A stretch of 64,000 nt of DNA from an uncultured Pelagibacteraceae bacterium (GCA_902534735.1 CACARD010000001.1:217001-281000), one strand, 5' to 3'. Shown: positions 1-15,364, counted from the first letter of the stretch. Notes: generated by a model from the sequence alone, not told the origin. Numbers and translations: made by a program.

Positions 1-464
1 GAAAATTGATTTCTAAACAAACCAAACTTAAATTTATTGATATAGATAATAAAATTGAGGAAAAAGAAAAAATGAAAATTGCAGAAATTTTCAAAAAAAA
101 GGGAGAAAGATACTTCCGTGACTGTGAGGAAGAAATAACATTATCATGTTTAAAAGGTGAAAAACAAATTTTATCACTTGGCGGAGGTGCATATATTAAT
201 ACTAATATTAGGAGAGAATGTAAAAAAAGTTCTTTTAGTTTTTGGCTGAACTGGAAAAAAGATATAATAATTAAAAGAATAAATGGCAGCAAAAAAAGGC
301 CTCTAGCTATGACATTAAGTGAAACAGATCTAGAGAAACTAATAAATGAGAGAGCTAAAATATATAGTTTAGCAGATTTCACGATTAATTGTGATCAGCT
401 AAATAAAAATGAAATAGCAAATAAAATTATAAAAAAATATGAAATCAAAAATAATAAAGGTTAA
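1..464 (+). CDS. aroK: Shikimate kinase, 5'-truncated by the window edge
   Basis: Frame is open to the left edge; KLKFIDID, LSLGGGAY and KRPLA motifs match AroK; the P-loop is missing, so the N-terminus lies outside the window; followed by aroB. Confidence 0.88.
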   Translation, partial: KLISKQTKLKFIDIDNKIEEKEKMKIAEIFKKKGERYFRDCEEEITLSCLKGEKQILSLGGGAYINTNIRRECKKSSFSFWLNWKKDIIIKRINGSKKRPLAMTLSETDLEKLINERAKIYSLADFTINCDQLNKNEIANKIIKKYEIKNNKG

Positions 465-1554
465 AACTAAAAGTAAAAATTACGAAGTTCATATTGGTAC
501 CAATCTAATCTCAAAATTAAGAAATATTATAAAAAAAAATAAATTATCATTTTCAAAATGTTTAATAGTAATTGATAGCAAGATACCAAAAAAATTTAGA
601 AAATTACTCTTAGGAAATTTAAAAAATCAAAAAATTTATACTTTAAATTTTAGTGCAAATGAAAAAAATAAAAGTAACCTAAGTATTGATAAAATACATA
701 ATATTTTATTTAAAAATAATTTTTATAGAGAAGACTGTATAATTTCATTTGGTGGAGGAATTACTGGAGATGTAGTTGGATATGCAGCCAGCACATTTAA
801 AAGAGGAATAAAATTTATAAACATTCCATCCACTTTATTAGCTCAAGTCGATTCTTCAATAGGCGGCAAAACAGGTATTAATAATAAATTTGGAAAAAAT
901 CTTGTAGGAAGTTTTTATCAACCAGATTTAGTAATTTCAGATATTAATTTACTAAATACCCTACCCAAAAGAGAAATTATATGTGGATATGCTGAAATAT
1001 TAAAAAGTAGTCTAATTGATAGCAAAAAAAATTTTGTTTTTTTAGATAAAAATTTTAATAAGATTTTAAACCTAAAAGGTAATTTTATAATTAACGCAAT
1101 TTTAAATAGCTGTTTATTAAAAAAAAAAATTATTGAAAAGGATGAAAAAGAAAAAAATTTAAGAAAATCTTTAAATCTTGGACATACTTTTGCTCACGCA
1201 TATGAAGCTAGTCTTGGTTACTCAAAAAAATTAAATCATGGAGAAGCTGTTATATTTGGTTTAATGAATGCTGTAAATTTTAGTAAAGAAAAAAAAATTA
1301 TTTCAAATTCAAATTCAGAATTAATAAACAATCATATTAAAAAGATAGAAATCAAAAATAAATATAAAGACCTTTTTAATAAAAGGAAAATTACGTCAAT
1401 TCTTAATTTTATGAAAAGTGACAAAAAAAATAAATCAGACAGTATAAACTTAATTTTAATAAGGAATTTTGGAAAATTAAACCTTAATTATCAGGCCAAA
1501 TCTGGTGAATTGAACAAATTTTTAGTAAAAGAGTTAAATAAAGCTTATTTGTAA
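439..1554 (+). CDS. aroB: 3-dehydroquinate synthase
   Basis: FGGGITGDVVGYAASTFKRGI, PSTLLAQVDSSIGGKTGIN and LNLGHTFAHAYE motifs; overlaps aroK. Confidence 0.95.
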   Translation: MKSKIIKVKTKSKNYEVHIGTNLISKLRNIIKKNKLSFSKCLIVIDSKIPKKFRKLLLGNLKNQKIYTLNFSANEKNKSNLSIDKIHNILFKNNFYREDCIISFGGGITGDVVGYAASTFKRGIKFINIPSTLLAQVDSSIGGKTGINNKFGKNLVGSFYQPDLVISDINLLNTLPKREIICGYAEILKSSLIDSKKNFVFLDKNFNKILNLKGNFIINAILNSCLLKKKIIEKDEKEKNLRKSLNLGHTFAHAYEASLGYSKKLNHGEAVIFGLMNAVNFSKEKKIISNSNSELINNHIKKIEIKNKYKDLFNKRKITSILNFMKSDKKNKSDSINLILIRNFGKLNLNYQAKSGELNKFLVKELNKAYL

Positions 1555-1794
1555 AGAATGAATATCAGTTTTCAATTCTTCGCTTAAAATTTTGTAGATT
1601 ACTTTATTAGACTGAATTCTATTTGCTTTTTTTAATATTTCAGAATTTATTTCTAATTTAATATGATATTTACCTTTCTGATGTGAATTGTGTTTTAAAT
1701 GCCTATAAGTGTTGTCAATTATCTTTACATTTTTTATAGAGGTGTCTTTCAAAAGTTTATTTTCAATTTTTTTTGAAAGTTGATTAATATCCAT
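1534..1794 (-). CDS. BolA family protein
   Basis: IENKLLKDTSIKNVKIID...HKIKLEI-type BolA pattern; likely start is ATG at 1794 rather than the upstream start in the track. Confidence 0.75.
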   Translation of the reverse strand: MDINQLSKKIENKLLKDTSIKNVKIIDNTYRHLKHNSHQKGKYHIKLEINSEILKKANRIQSNKVIYKILSEELKTDIHSLQISFI

Positions 1795-1814
1795 TAAACT
1801 TGATATTATATTAT

Positions 1815-2342
1815 ATGAAAAATATTTGTGAATGGAATAATTGCAATGAAGAGGGACTTTACAAAGCTCCAAAAGAAAAGGATAACAGCAAAGAATATAG
1901 GCTTCTATGTCTAGAGCATGTAAGAGAGTTTAATAAAAGCTGGAATTATTTTTCAGGTATGAGCGACGAACAAGTAATCAACTTTTTAAAGTCTGACATG
2001 ACATGGCACAAGCCAACGCAGAGTTTCAGCTCTTCAGACAATTTTTTCAAAATATTGTGGAATAATACTTTAAAAGATGAAAATGGAAAATTTAAAGATT
2101 TTAGTAATTTGAATCATATGAATAAGTTTAAGTTTAATAGTAATGATCTTAAAGCCTTTGAAATTTTGGGTGTTGGAGTTGGTTTAAAATGGGCCAAAAT
2201 ACAAGAAAAATTCAAAAGACTTGTGAAAAAATTTCACCCTGATATGAATGCTGGCAATAAAAAATTTGAAGATAAGCTTAAAGTGATAACTTTAGCTTAT
2301 ACCCAATTAAAAAATACTTATAAGGAAAAAATTGACAACTAA
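1815..2342 (+). CDS. J-domain (DnaJ-like) protein
   Basis: C-terminal J domain with [15 protein letters not shown] at 1815 preferred over TTG at 1800. Confidence 0.85.
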   Translation: MKNICEWNNCNEEGLYKAPKEKDNSKEYRLLCLEHVREFNKSWNYFSGMSDEQVINFLKSDMTWHKPTQSFSSSDNFFKILWNNTLKDENGKFKDFSNLNHMNKFKFNSNDLKAFEILGVGVGLKWAKIQEKFKRLVKKFHPDMNAGNKKFEDKLKVITLAYTQLKNTYKEKIDN

Positions 2343-3306
2343 TATTGAACAAACCCCAGATATTAAATTATCGATTAAACAAACATTCGGTATAGATTCT
2401 GATATGGAAGTGGACGCATTTTCAAAAAAAACTGATTATGTTCCAGATATAGATAAAACTTATAAATTTGATAAAGATACAACTTTAGCAATCCTCTCCG
2501 GATTTTCATTTAATAAAAGAGTCTTAGTGCAAGGTTATCATGGAACAGGTAAATCCACACATATAGAACAAATTGCGGCCAGATTGAATTGGCCATGTAT
2601 CAGAATTAACTTAGATAGTCATGTCAGTAGAATAGATTTAATTGGTAAAGATTCAATTGTAATCAAAGATGGAAAACAAGTCACAGAATTCAAGGAGGGA
2701 ATTCTTCCTTGGTCGATACAAAATCCAGTAGCTTTAGTATTTGATGAATATGATGCAGGTAGACCAGATGTGATGTTTGTAATTCAAAGAGTTTTGGAAG
2801 CTGAAGGAAATTTTACTTTATTAGATAAGAATAAGGTCATTAAGCAGAATAAATATTTCAGATTATTTGCAACCTCAAATACTGTTGGTTTAGGGGATAC
2901 AACTGGACTCTATCATGGAACACAACAAATAAACCAGGGACAAATGGATAGATGGAATATCGTAACAACATTAAATTATTTAGCTTTAGAAAAAGAAATG
3001 GAAATTATTTTAGGAAAAAATAAATCCTTAGATAATAATAAAGGTAAAGAGAAAGTTGCAAACATGATAAAAGTTGCAACACTTACTAGAAAAGGATTTA
3101 TGGCTGGAGATATTTCAACTGTTATGAGCCCTAGAACAGTACTACATTGGGCAGAAAATTCTGAAATATTTAAAGATGTGGGTTATGCTTTCAGAGTAAC
3201 TTTTTTAAATAAATGTGATGACGTAGAAAAGAATACAATCGCAGAATACTATCAAAGATGTTTTGGCGAAGAACTGCCAGAGTCGATGATAAATATTCAG
3301 GTTTAA
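2332..3306 (+). CDS. cobS: CobS-like AAA+ ATPase (cobaltochelatase subunit family)
   Basis: [40 protein letters not shown] and [24 protein letters not shown] start after aaggaaaaa RBS; followed by CobT. Confidence 0.9.
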   Translation: MTTNIEQTPDIKLSIKQTFGIDSDMEVDAFSKKTDYVPDIDKTYKFDKDTTLAILSGFSFNKRVLVQGYHGTGKSTHIEQIAARLNWPCIRINLDSHVSRIDLIGKDSIVIKDGKQVTEFKEGILPWSIQNPVALVFDEYDAGRPDVMFVIQRVLEAEGNFTLLDKNKVIKQNKYFRLFATSNTVGLGDTTGLYHGTQQINQGQMDRWNIVTTLNYLALEKEMEIILGKNKSLDNNKGKEKVANMIKVATLTRKGFMAGDISTVMSPRTVLHWAENSEIFKDVGYAFRVTFLNKCDDVEKNTIAEYYQRCFGEELPESMINIQV

Positions 3307-5096
3307 TGAACAAAGATGATCTTATAAAAGAGCAATTTAAACAAGCTTTAAACTCAACGATTAAAGCCATTTCAGGTGAAACATATCCATTAAAAGACAA
3401 AAAAAATTTAAAAGAATTTAATATTTCTAAATTTGATAATTTAAAAGATAAAGAAAACTTTATTAAGTTAAGAGCCGATGCAGATTCAGAAGCGTTAAAA
3501 AGAAAATTTTCTGATAATTCTACTTTGGAACAAAATATTCCAAAAACTCCTACATGCCATACACTTTATAAAATTTCTGAAAAAATAAGATATGAACTTT
3601 TAGGCTCACAAATGATGAAGGGAATTTCTAAAAATTTAATGACCAAATACAACAATAAAATAAGTGCTGCAAAATCTGAAAATATAAAAAAGAAAGAAGA
3701 ATCTAACGTTTCTGAAGCTTTTGAATATTACATGCTTAATAAAATAATGAACGTAAATTTAACTGAAAACGCTGAAAAAATTTTATCATATTGGAAAGAT
3801 GATTTTGAAAAATCTTTAGATAAACACATACACTTTTTAAAAGAAAATGCAGAGAATCAGGACTTATACAATTCTAAAATAGCAGAAATTCTCCAGAATA
3901 TGGAAATCTTCGAATCCGAAGAAGAAAACAAAAGGGAAGAGCAGAAAGAAGATGAGCAAGATAACAATAATTCAAAAGATGATCAAAAAACAGATAGTGG
4001 AGACTCTCAGGAAAGAGAAGAAGAAGATAGTATTAATGAAGGAGTTGATAGTTCTGACGAAATGAACGAATTTAGACTTGATGAACAACTAGGAAATGAT
4101 GATGCTGAAAATAATGAAATAGAAAATATTGTTCAGAAAAAAAATTTAGGAATAAGTAATAAAGAATATAAAATATATACTTCAGAATTTGATGAGACAG
4201 CAAAAGCAGAAACATTGGAAAATTCTGAAGAAATTTCAAAATTAAGAAAAAATTTAGATCAACAGCTAACTAGTTTCCAAGACATAATTACAAAACTTGC
4301 AAATAAATTACAAAGACAGTTACTTGCAAAACAAAATAGATCTTGGGAATTTGATCTTGAAGAAGGTTTATTAGATAGTTCAAAATTACCAAGAATAATA
4401 ATTGATCCATATAATTCCCTTTCTTTTAAAAAAGAGAAGGATTTAGAATTTAAAGATACAGTTGTGACTTTACTAATAGATAATTCTGGATCTATGAGAG
4501 GGAGGCCAATTACTATTGCCGCTCTTTGTGCTGATATATTGTCTAGAACATTAGAAAGATGCTCAGTTAAAGTTGAAATTCTTGGTTTCACAACTAAAAA
4601 TTGGAAGGGTGGTAAGAGTAGAGAAAAGTGGAATAAACTTGGAAAAATAAAAAATCCAGGACGTTTAAATGACCTAAGACATATAATTTATAAATCTGCT
4701 GATACCCACTGGAGACAATCAAAAAAAAATTTAGGTTTAATGCTAAAAGAAGGTTTGCTTAAAGAAAATATTGATGGTGAAGCTATCACATGGGCTTTCA
4801 ATAGACTTAAGAAAAGAAAAGAAGAAAGAAAAATTCTTATGGTTATTTCTGATGGAGCTCCAGTTGATGATTCAACATTATCTGTTAACTCGGGTGATTT
4901 TTTAGAAAAACATCTAAAGCAAACTGTAAAATCGATTGAAAACAAAAGTGACATTGAAATTCTTGCCATAGGTATAGGCCATGATGTTTCGAGATATTAC
5001 AAAAAAGCGATAAAAATTGCTGATGTTCAAGAATTAGGTGATGTAATGATTGGTCAGCTTAGTGGATTGTTTGAAAATAATAAAAAACTACACTAA
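3306..5096 (+). CDS. cobT: CobT-like protein with acidic linker and VWA domain
   Basis: TAATG coupling to cobS; acidic Asp/Glu-rich middle; [33 protein letters not shown] motif. Confidence 0.9.
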   Translation: MNKDDLIKEQFKQALNSTIKAISGETYPLKDKKNLKEFNISKFDNLKDKENFIKLRADADSEALKRKFSDNSTLEQNIPKTPTCHTLYKISEKIRYELLGSQMMKGISKNLMTKYNNKISAAKSENIKKKEESNVSEAFEYYMLNKIMNVNLTENAEKILSYWKDDFEKSLDKHIHFLKENAENQDLYNSKIAEILQNMEIFESEEENKREEQKEDEQDNNNSKDDQKTDSGDSQEREEEDSINEGVDSSDEMNEFRLDEQLGNDDAENNEIENIVQKKNLGISNKEYKIYTSEFDETAKAETLENSEEISKLRKNLDQQLTSFQDIITKLANKLQRQLLAKQNRSWEFDLEEGLLDSSKLPRIIIDPYNSLSFKKEKDLEFKDTVVTLLIDNSGSMRGRPITIAALCADILSRTLERCSVKVEILGFTTKNWKGGKSREKWNKLGKIKNPGRLNDLRHIIYKSADTHWRQSKKNLGLMLKEGLLKENIDGEAITWAFNRLKKRKEERKILMVISDGAPVDDSTLSVNSGDFLEKHLKQTVKSIENKSDIEILAIGIGHDVSRYYKKAIKIADVQELGDVMIGQLSGLFENNKKLH

Positions 5097-6368
5097 TTTT
5101 TTTAAATTTTTATTTTCCCATTCTATATTTACTTCAGCTCCACCTCTAGTTTCTGAATTTCTAATTGTTATTCTGGCAGAATTTTTTTCTAACAATGTTT
5201 TGCCTATAAAAATCCCTAAACCTAGTCCAGTTTTTTTGTTATCTTTGGGTTTAAGTGTCTTAATATAAGGCTCTCCAATCTTATTAAGTATATCTTTTGG
5301 TATACCAGGGCCATCATCCTCTATTGTTATTTCAGTCTTTTGACTGTCACTTTTGATAGCTATATAGATATTTTCATTTGAAAATTTGTTAGCATTTCCA
5401 ATAAAATTCCTCAAACCATAAACAATTTCAACAGATTTTAATATTTCAAATGAATTAGAATCTTGCTCTTTATCAATATTGAAATTCTTATTTGAAATTT
5501 CCTTAAATGAGTTAACTATCTCACTAATATAATCGTAAAGCGTTTTATTTTTGTCAATAAAATCATCTTCTATAGTTGGATTTAATGTTAGTTTTTTTAA
5601 AATATCATTACACCTATTGACCTGACTAATTAATAGTTCAAGATCTTTTTTTACATCATCATTGTCTTTAAATTGATCAAAGAGATCGTGAGAAATAATT
5701 TTAATTGTGGACAAAGGAGTTCCGAATGAATGAGCTGCGGCTGCAGCTTGTCCCCCAAGTGAAACAAGTTCGTGTTCTTTGGAAATTACTTCTTGGATTT
5801 TATCTAAAGCATCTTTCCTAAGATTTGTTTCTTGTCCGAAAATAAAAGCGAAATAATTCAAAAAAAATAGTGCAATTATCAGTGCTAGAGGAATTGCATA
5901 GTAATAATACAAGCTAATACTATATTCATCCAATGGTTTTGGCATTTCATAATGATAAAAAGTTAAAAATATAATTGATGCTAGAGTAATTACAATTAAT
6001 GCAATATTTGTTTTAATATTTAAATTGGATGCAGCGAATACGCTTGGTATCAAAAGAAATATTGAAAATGGATTTAAAATACCCCCAGATAAGTAAAGTA
6101 AAGCACTCAATTGAAGAATATCTAAAGATAAAAAATTAAAAGAAGTTAAATTTGAAAGTATTGGTTTCTTATAAAAAAACATTAAATAGAAGTTACTTAA
6201 AGCTCCAACAAAAATTATAAGATTAGATAAAATAAAATTGAACTCAAAACCGAAAATAAATTTTACAGTGTTTATAGTTATAAATTGACCTAAAATTCCA
6301 ATCCATCTTAAATTGATATAAGTGGACTTATTTAATGATGCTGCTTTGACAGATTGTTTTAAATCCAT
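5088..6368 (-). CDS. regB: RegB/PrrB-like redox sensor histidine kinase
   Basis: N-terminal TM helices; GGILNPF (GGXXNPF); [15 protein letters not shown]-box; Cys exactly 40 residues after the His; GPGIP and GLGLGIFI ATPase motifs. Confidence 0.85.
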   Translation of the reverse strand: MDLKQSVKAASLNKSTYINLRWIGILGQFITINTVKFIFGFEFNFILSNLIIFVGALSNFYLMFFYKKPILSNLTSFNFLSLDILQLSALLYLSGGILNPFSIFLLIPSVFAASNLNIKTNIALIVITLASIIFLTFYHYEMPKPLDEYSISLYYYYAIPLALIIALFFLNYFAFIFGQETNLRKDALDKIQEVISKEHELVSLGGQAAAAAHSFGTPLSTIKIISHDLFDQFKDNDDVKKDLELLISQVNRCNDILKKLTLNPTIEDDFIDKNKTLYDYISEIVNSFKEISNKNFNIDKEQDSNSFEILKSVEIVYGLRNFIGNANKFSNENIYIAIKSDSQKTEITIEDDGPGIPKDILNKIGEPYIKTLKPKDNKKTGLGLGIFIGKTLLEKNSARITIRNSETRGGAEVNIEWENKNLKKLV

Positions 6369-8450
<2,082 letters not shown>

Positions 8451-8600
8451 TTATAACATTTTTACAAAAAATTTAAAAATGGCAGAAGTACAAATGCTTA
8501 AATTAGTGTTGGATACCAACGTTTTTTTGATGTTTTTTAGATTTTTTTTCTATTTCTTTAAAACCTGTCAAAAAGATCATTTTTCTAATAAAAATATGGC

Positions 8601-8686
8601 GGAGAGAATGGGATTCGAACCCATGATAGAGTTTCCCCTATACACGCTTTCCAAGCGTGCGCCTTCAACCGCTCGGCCACCTCTCC
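8601..8686 (-). tRNA. tRNA-Ser(GGA)
   Basis: On the minus strand: GGAGAGG...TCTCTCC acceptor pairing, anticodon loop CTTGGAAAG with GGA, long variable arm, GGTTCGAATCC T-arm, encoded CCA at 8599-8597. Confidence 0.95.
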
Positions 8687-8687
8687 T

Positions 8688-9476
8688 TTAATCACTATTC
8701 CTAAATACACACAGTGATGTATTTCTGATATTTAAAATATTTTTTTCTTTAGAAATTTCATTTAAATAATTTACGACATTTTTTGAGGACTGTTTGCCAG
8801 GAACGTAATCGTGCCATAAAATTATTCCATTTTTGTTGATCATTTTAAATGATTTTTCGGTATCATTTTTTACAACAGAATAAGTATGTCCTCCATCTAT
8901 AAATATTAAATCAAATTTATTTATATATTTGCTCTCATCAAAATTTACTGAATCTTCAAAAATAATGTTAATTTTGTTTTCAGCATCCGTACCTGAAAAC
9001 AAGAATTTTTCATATATACTTTCATTTATTAAATTTCTAAATGAAATTTTATTATCAGTATTTTCCTTATTTAAATTTTTTAACTGTTCTGGTCCAAGAG
9101 TTAAGGAAGTAATTTTAGCATCTTTATTTGAGTTAAGTGCCATTAAATAAGTAGTTTTACCACTACAAGTCCCAAACTCAAATATGTTATCACTTTTTTT
9201 ACTTAGTACAGATATTATCCATGCCTCGTAATCTGAGGTCATTCCTACAATTTTATTGTGTGGAGAGATAATAAAACTTTTGATAATGGTTTCTTCTTTT
9301 GGACCTTTTAAATTTTCACTTATAAATTTCTCTTCGAAAATTTGGTCTAGTTCAGTTATATTTATTTTTTTTATTTTACTTTTATAAAAAAAGTTTTTAA
9401 TTTTTTTTTTATTAAACAGATATGTTAGAATTAAAACTACCAAAAATAATACTAAGATTATTATATCTTTTGTCAT
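8688..9476 (-). CDS. Membrane-anchored class I SAM-dependent methyltransferase-like protein
   Basis: N-terminal TM helix; [15 protein letters not shown] and [19 protein letters not shown]. Confidence 0.7.
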   Translation of the reverse strand: MTKDIIILVLFLVVLILTYLFNKKKIKNFFYKSKIKKINITELDQIFEEKFISENLKGPKEETIIKSFIISPHNKIVGMTSDYEAWIISVLSKKSDNIFEFGTCSGKTTYLMALNSNKDAKITSLTLGPEQLKNLNKENTDNKISFRNLINESIYEKFLFSGTDAENKINIIFEDSVNFDESKYINKFDLIFIDGGHTYSVVKNDTEKSFKMINKNGIILWHDYVPGKQSSKNVVNYLNEISKEKNILNIRNTSLCVFRNSD

Positions 9477-11281
9477 TCTTTATTAATTCTTAAAACTCCA
9501 ATAAATGCTTCTTGGGGTATTTCAACTTTTCCAAATTGTTTAGCTCTTGCTTTACCCTTTTTTTGTTTTTCTAGCAGTTTTCTTTTTCTATCAGTCGCTC
9601 CACCTCCATGAATTTTTGTTAACACATCTTTTTTAAAACCTTTGATAGTTTCTCTAGCAATAATTTTACCACCAATAGCTGCTTGTATTGGTATCATAAA
9701 GTTGTGTCTTGGAATTAGGTCTTTTAATTTTTCACAGACCTCTCTACCTGTAGTTTGAGCAAAATCTTTATGTATCATCATTGCAAGAGCATCAACAGGT
9801 TCTGAGTTTACAAGTATATTCATTTTTACTAGATCTCCTTCTTTGTGATCAATAATTTCATAATCAAAACTAGCATATCCACTAGTCATAGATTTAAGAC
9901 GATCATTAAAATCAAATACTACTTCATTTAAAGGTATCTCATAATTGATTACTGCACGATTTCCTGAATAACTTAAATTAGTTTGAATACCTCTTTTATT
10001 TTGACATAACTTAATAATTGACCCCAAGTATTGATCTGGAGTGATAATTGTGGCTTTAATCCATGGTTCTTCAATAAATTTTATATAAGTAGGATCTGGT
10101 AAATTTGATGGATTTTGAAGTTCGATAATTTTACCATTATTTATGTGAACTTTATAAACAACACCAGGTGTTGTAGTTAATAAATTTATATCAAATTCTC
10201 TTTCAAGTCTTTCTGTGATTATTTCAAGGTGTAAAAGACCTAAAAATCCACATCTAAAACCTAGTCCTAAGGCAGATGATGATTCTGCTTCGTAAGAAAA
10301 ACTTGCATCATTTAATTGTAATTTAGCAAGTCCATCTTTTAATTTTTGATATTCAGAACTATCTACAGGAAATAAACCACAAAAAACTACTGGTTTACTC
10401 GGTTTGAAACCTGGTAATGCATCTTGGAGAGGATTTTCTGCATCGCATATAGTGTCTCCAACCTTAGTCTCTGATAAAACTTTAATACCAGTTGTAATAA
10501 AACCTATTTCTCCAGCATTAAGTTCACTCACATCTTTTGCCTTAGGAGTAAAAACACCAACCTTTTCTACAATATATTCTTGATTTGTAGACATCATTTT
10601 TATTTTCATATTTTTTTTTAGTTTTCCATCTATGATTCTCACTAGTATAACTACTCCAAGATACGTGTCATACCAGCTATCAACTAATAAACATTTTAAT
10701 TTGCTATTTTTTTCACCTTTAGGTCCAGGTAAAGAGTTAATAATTTGCTCAAGGATTTCATCTATTCCTTGTCCAGTTTTTCCAGAGCAAGGAACAGAAT
10801 TAGAAGTATCTATGCCAATAACATCTTCAATTTGATTATTTGTTCTTTCAAGATCAGATGCTGGTAGATCAATTTTATTTAATACTGGAATAATCTCATG
10901 ATTTATATCAAGTGCTTGATATACATTTGCAAGTGTTTGAGCTTCTACCCCTTGAGTACTATCTACAATTAATATTGAGCCCTCACACGCATAAAGGCTT
11001 CTACTAACTTCATAACTAAAATCTACATGTCCTGGGGTGTCTATAATATTTAAAATATAGTTTTTCCCGTTTTTAGCTTTATAATTTAATTTAACTGTTT
11101 GTGCTTTAATTGTTATACCTCTCTCTCTTTCTATATCCATAGAGTCTAGTACTTGAGATTTCATTTCTCTATCACTCAAACCTCCGCATTTATGAATTAT
11201 TCTGTCAGCTATAGTTGATTTCCCATGATCTATATGAGCTATAATTGCAAAATTCCTGATGTTGTCTATCGTATCGCCCAT
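9473..11281 (-). CDS. lepA: Elongation factor 4 (LepA)
   Basis: [36 protein letters not shown]; LepA C-terminus [30 protein letters not shown]. Confidence 0.97.
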   Translation of the reverse strand: MGDTIDNIRNFAIIAHIDHGKSTIADRIIHKCGGLSDREMKSQVLDSMDIERERGITIKAQTVKLNYKAKNGKNYILNIIDTPGHVDFSYEVSRSLYACEGSILIVDSTQGVEAQTLANVYQALDINHEIIPVLNKIDLPASDLERTNNQIEDVIGIDTSNSVPCSGKTGQGIDEILEQIINSLPGPKGEKNSKLKCLLVDSWYDTYLGVVILVRIIDGKLKKNMKIKMMSTNQEYIVEKVGVFTPKAKDVSELNAGEIGFITTGIKVLSETKVGDTICDAENPLQDALPGFKPSKPVVFCGLFPVDSSEYQKLKDGLAKLQLNDASFSYEAESSSALGLGFRCGFLGLLHLEIITERLEREFDINLLTTTPGVVYKVHINNGKIIELQNPSNLPDPTYIKFIEEPWIKATIITPDQYLGSIIKLCQNKRGIQTNLSYSGNRAVINYEIPLNEVVFDFNDRLKSMTSGYASFDYEIIDHKEGDLVKMNILVNSEPVDALAMMIHKDFAQTTGREVCEKLKDLIPRHNFMIPIQAAIGGKIIARETIKGFKKDVLTKIHGGGATDRKRKLLEKQKKGKARAKQFGKVEIPQEAFIGVLRINKE

Positions 11282-11283
11282 TT

Positions 11284-13692
11284 TTAGGATCTAATTTTCG
11301 CGCCAGACTTTGACTCAACGGAAGAGATAATTAGTTTATTAATGTTGTCCAGGTCATTTTCATTTAGTGTTTTTTCTTCTGACTGAATAGTTACATTAAC
11401 AGCTATAGATTTTTTTCCCTTTGGTATATTTTCTCCTTCAAATACATCAAATACCCTTACTGACTTAATTAATTTGTTATCAACTGATTTAATTATATTA
11501 ACTAATTCTTGAGATTTAAAATTTTTATTAATAATAAATGCAAAATCTCTCTCTGATTTTTGGAAATCAGAAAATTTATATTCAGATTTTGAATCTTTTA
11601 TCTTTTGTTTTGTTTCCTTTATGCAATCAAGACAAATTTCAAATATTACCAAACCTTCCGTTTTTATGTCTAATTTTTTTATTATGTTTGGATGAATCTC
11701 GCCAAAGTATGCTAGAGCATTTTTTTCGTTTTTATTTTGGTACACCCCTCCAGATTTTCCTGGATGATAGTAAGAAGGAGTTTTATCATCTATAACAATA
11801 TCATCTTTATCAATCCCTGCTTCACAAAGACTTTGAATTACATCTTTTTTTACATCGAATGCGTCTACAATTCTTTCTTTATCATTCCAAGATAATCTTG
11901 AAACCTTTCCAGCCTTCACGGCGCCTATAACAGTCAGTTGATCTCCAGGATTTTTCCCTTTAAACGCTGGACCAATTTCAAATAAAGAAATATCTTTAAA
12001 TCCTCTATCTAAATTTTTCTTTAAATAAAATAATAAATTTGGAAAAATAGAATTTCTTAAAACATTTAGATCTGAACTAATAGGATTTACAATTGATATT
12101 TCTTCATCATTTTCTTTAAATAATTGATTAATTTTAGAGTCTGTAAATGACCAAGTCACAGTTTCTAAATAACCTTTAGATGCGACAGATCTTTGTAAAA
12201 AATGAAATAATTTCTGATAATAATTAAGTGTAGGCTTTAATCTTGTCTTAATTGGTTCTGATGTATTAATATGTTCGTAGCCTTTTATTCTCACTATTTC
12301 TTCAACAATATCAATTGATTGAGTTATGTCTGGTCTCCAAGAAGGTACTACTAACTTAAAAATTTTTTTATTTTTAGTTACATTAAAACCTAACTTTTCA
12401 AGTATTTTAATTAATTCTTTATTTTCAACAATAAATCCTGTCGTTTTTTCAAAAAGAAATGGGTCAAAATTAATTATTGTTTTTTTATAATTATCAATTT
12501 TTTTTACATCTAAGTTACTTATTTCGCCTCCACAAATTTGTTTTATTAGCTCAGAAGCTTTTATTAATCCTTCTTCAATTGAAAGGGGATCTATGCCTCT
12601 TTCGAATCTGAATTTTGCATCTGTATCTATATTTAATTGTTTAGATGTTTTTCTTATTGAACGTGGCAAAAAATAAGCAGATTCTAATAATATATTTTTA
12701 GTCGAATATTCTGTTCCAGATCTTGTCCCACCAATTATGCCACCAAGACCAAGGACTCCAGATCTGTCAGAAATAACGCACATATCATTTTCTAAAATAT
12801 ATTTTTTATTATCTAAGGCTTCGAAGCTTTCTCCTTTAGATGAACTTCTGACAATAATTTCATTATCTATTTTATCTGCATCATAAGCGTGTAATGGTCT
12901 ATTTAAATCAAACATTACATAATTAGTAATATCGACTATGGCAGATATTGGTTTTTGGCCTAAAGATTTAATTTTATCTTTTAGCCATTTTGGACTCTCT
13001 TTATTTGTTACACCTTTTATTAAACAACTTCCAAAAATTGTGCATCCTTGGGCTTTTTCTTTTTTTATTGTTACGTTTATATTTTGATTACCTCTATATT
13101 TTAAATTGGATTTTTTATTAATTTTTAATTTACCAGCACCAGCAGCAGATAAATCTCTAGCAATTCCTCTTACTCCTAAACAATCTGGTCTATTGGGAGT
13201 AATTGATAAATCTATTACTTTTTCAGAAGTATTTTTAAAATATTTTTCTCCAATTTTATTTGCATATTTATTGTTTTTTAGTTCTATAATTCCATCACTT
13301 TCATTGGATAATAGTAATTCTGACTCAGAACAGAGCATTCCATATGATGTTACACCTCTTATTTTACTTACAGATAATTTCATCTGATTTTTGGGAATAA
13401 TTGATCCTGGAGGAGCATAAACTGTCAAAAGACCATTTTTTGCATTTGGGGCTCCGCATACTACTTCAATTGTTTTGTCGCTACCTACATCAACATCACA
13501 TAACTTCAATCTGTCGGCATTTGGATGAGTTTTGGCATTTATAATTTTTGCAACAATAAATGTATCTAATTCAGATGTAGAACTCTCAAAACTTTCTACT
13601 TCTAGACCAATATTAGTTAATTTATCTATTATTTGATTATTGTTAAATTTTGTATCGAGATGGTTTTTTAACCAGTCAACTGTGAACTTCAT
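11284..13692 (-). CDS. pheT: Phenylalanyl-tRNA synthetase beta subunit
   Basis: [12 protein letters not shown]; tRNA-binding domain; [19 protein letters not shown]; ends with a ferredoxin-fold anticodon-binding domain; follows pheS. Confidence 0.97.
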   Translation of the reverse strand: MKFTVDWLKNHLDTKFNNNQIIDKLTNIGLEVESFESSTSELDTFIVAKIINAKTHPNADRLKLCDVDVGSDKTIEVVCGAPNAKNGLLTVYAPPGSIIPKNQMKLSVSKIRGVTSYGMLCSESELLLSNESDGIIELKNNKYANKIGEKYFKNTSEKVIDLSITPNRPDCLGVRGIARDLSAAGAGKLKINKKSNLKYRGNQNINVTIKKEKAQGCTIFGSCLIKGVTNKESPKWLKDKIKSLGQKPISAIVDITNYVMFDLNRPLHAYDADKIDNEIIVRSSSKGESFEALDNKKYILENDMCVISDRSGVLGLGGIIGGTRSGTEYSTKNILLESAYFLPRSIRKTSKQLNIDTDAKFRFERGIDPLSIEEGLIKASELIKQICGGEISNLDVKKIDNYKKTIINFDPFLFEKTTGFIVENKELIKILEKLGFNVTKNKKIFKLVVPSWRPDITQSIDIVEEIVRIKGYEHINTSEPIKTRLKPTLNYYQKLFHFLQRSVASKGYLETVTWSFTDSKINQLFKENDEEISIVNPISSDLNVLRNSIFPNLLFYLKKNLDRGFKDISLFEIGPAFKGKNPGDQLTVIGAVKAGKVSRLSWNDKERIVDAFDVKKDVIQSLCEAGIDKDDIVIDDKTPSYYHPGKSGGVYQNKNEKNALAYFGEIHPNIIKKLDIKTEGLVIFEICLDCIKETKQKIKDSKSEYKFSDFQKSERDFAFIINKNFKSQELVNIIKSVDNKLIKSVRVFDVFEGENIPKGKKSIAVNVTIQSEEKTLNENDLDNINKLIISSVESKSGAKIRS

Positions 13693-14756
13693 CTACTTAG
13701 TCCTCTATAATTTGAAGGGACATCCAATGGATCAAAACCAAAGTGACTTAACCATCTATAATCAGTCTCAAAAAAAGCTCTTAAATCATTAATTCCATAT
13801 TTTAACATTCCAAGTCTGTCTATGCCAATTCCAAAGGCATATCCTTGATATTTACTTGGATTAACATTTACATTTTTTAAAACGTTTGGATGAACCATTC
13901 CACAGCCTAGAATTTCTAACCATTTATTACCTTCACCAATTACTATCTTTCCATTTTTAATTTCATATCCTATATCTACTTCTGCTGAAGGTTCCGTAAA
14001 TGGAAAATGACTTGGTCTGAATCTCATTTTAATTTTATCAACTTCAAAAAACTCCTTAATAAAATAATTTAAACATCCTTTTAAATGTCCCATATTTATA
14101 TTCTTATCTATATGAAGTCCCTCAACTTGATGAAACATCGGAGCATGGGTTTGATCACTATCTGATCTGTAAGTTCGTCCTGGAGCAATAATTTTAAAAG
14201 GAGGTTTACCTTTTAGCATAGTTCTTACCTGGACTGGAGATGTGTGAGTTCTCAAAAGTAATTCCTTATTATTATCAAGATAAAAAGTATCATGCATATC
14301 TCTAGCTGGGTGGTTGTCTGGTGTATTTAATGCTGTAAAATTATTATATTCATTTTCTACATCTGGGCCTTCTTCAACACTAAATCCTATTTCAGAAAAT
14401 ATAGATGAGATTTCATCTATTACCTGGGAGACTGGATGAATTTTACCAATTTCAATATTTCTTTCTGGAAGAGTTACATCAATTTTTTCTTTCTCAAGCT
14501 TTAAATTAATTTCTTTAGTTTCAATTTCTTGAATTTTGATTGATATTTTATTTTGAAGTTCATCTTTAATATTATTTAAATCTGAGGCTAATTTTTTTCT
14601 TTCCTCTACAGAAATCGAACCTAATTTTTTAAATTCGTTCGATATAATTCCATTTTTTCCAAATAGTTCAGATTTGATGTTATTTACTTTTTCAATGTTA
14701 TTTTCTGTATTAAGCTTATCGATATAATCATCTTTTATTTTTTTAATATCAGACAT
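13689..14756 (-). CDS. pheS: Phenylalanyl-tRNA synthetase alpha subunit
   Basis: [42 protein letters not shown]. Confidence 0.97.
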   Translation of the reverse strand: MSDIKKIKDDYIDKLNTENNIEKVNNIKSELFGKNGIISNEFKKLGSISVEERKKLASDLNNIKDELQNKISIKIQEIETKEINLKLEKEKIDVTLPERNIEIGKIHPVSQVIDEISSIFSEIGFSVEEGPDVENEYNNFTALNTPDNHPARDMHDTFYLDNNKELLLRTHTSPVQVRTMLKGKPPFKIIAPGRTYRSDSDQTHAPMFHQVEGLHIDKNINMGHLKGCLNYFIKEFFEVDKIKMRFRPSHFPFTEPSAEVDIGYEIKNGKIVIGEGNKWLEILGCGMVHPNVLKNVNVNPSKYQGYAFGIGIDRLGMLKYGINDLRAFFETDYRWLSHFGFDPLDVPSNYRGLSR

Positions 14757-14799
14757 TTTAATAGAATATTTGTTAAAGGAAGAAAAACAATAGTCTTGA

Positions 14800-15156
14800 T
14801 TAATTTAATGCTGCCTGAGCCCTTTTAACTATAGTTTTGAATGCTTCGGGGTTATCGTAAGCAATTTCTGCAAGAATTTTTCTATCTAATTTAATTCCTG
14901 ATTTGCTTAAACCATTAATAAACTTTGAATATGTTATACCTTCGGATCTGACACCAGCGTTAATTCTTTGTATCCATAGTGATTTGAAATCCCTTTTTTT
15001 ATTTCTTCTATCTCTATAAGCATACTGCATAGCTTTTTCCATTGCTTGTCTTGCAACTCTTATTGTATTTTTTCTTCTTCCCCACTGACCTTTGACAGCT
15101 TTTAAAACTTTTTTATGTTTAGCTCTGCTAGTAACTCCTCTTTTAACTCTTGCCAT
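14800..15156 (-). CDS. rplT: 50S ribosomal protein L20
   Basis: [38 protein letters not shown]. Confidence 0.98.
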   Translation of the reverse strand: MARVKRGVTSRAKHKKVLKAVKGQWGRRKNTIRVARQAMEKAMQYAYRDRRNKKRDFKSLWIQRINAGVRSEGITYSKFINGLSKSGIKLDRKILAEIAYDNPEAFKTIVKRAQAALN

Positions 15157-15157
15157 T

Positions 15158-15364
15158 TTATCCTCTTAAGCTGTAAGGCATATAAGATTTTACTATCTTA
15201 CCATCTTGTTTGGATAAAACAGTTGTGCCTCTTTGTTTTCTAATTTGTGAATTCGTTCTTTTAATCATGCCGTGTCTTTTTCCAGCCTGTGGGGTAATAA
15301 CCTTACCTTTAGCTGAGATTTTAAATCTTTTTTTAGCTGAACTTTTTGTTTTTAACTTGGGCAT
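15158..15364 (-). CDS. rpmI: 50S ribosomal protein L35
   Basis: [22 protein letters not shown]; start re-set to ATG at 15364. Confidence 0.96.
   Translation of the reverse strand: MPKLKTKSSAKKRFKISAKGKVITPQAGKRHGMIKRTNSQIRKQRGTTVLSKQDGKIVKSYMPYSLRG

Noticed and set aside
8479-8691. 70-aa plus-strand ORF ending [31 protein letters not shown]
   Set aside because: It is the antisense translation of tRNA-Ser, a familiar spurious ORF type.
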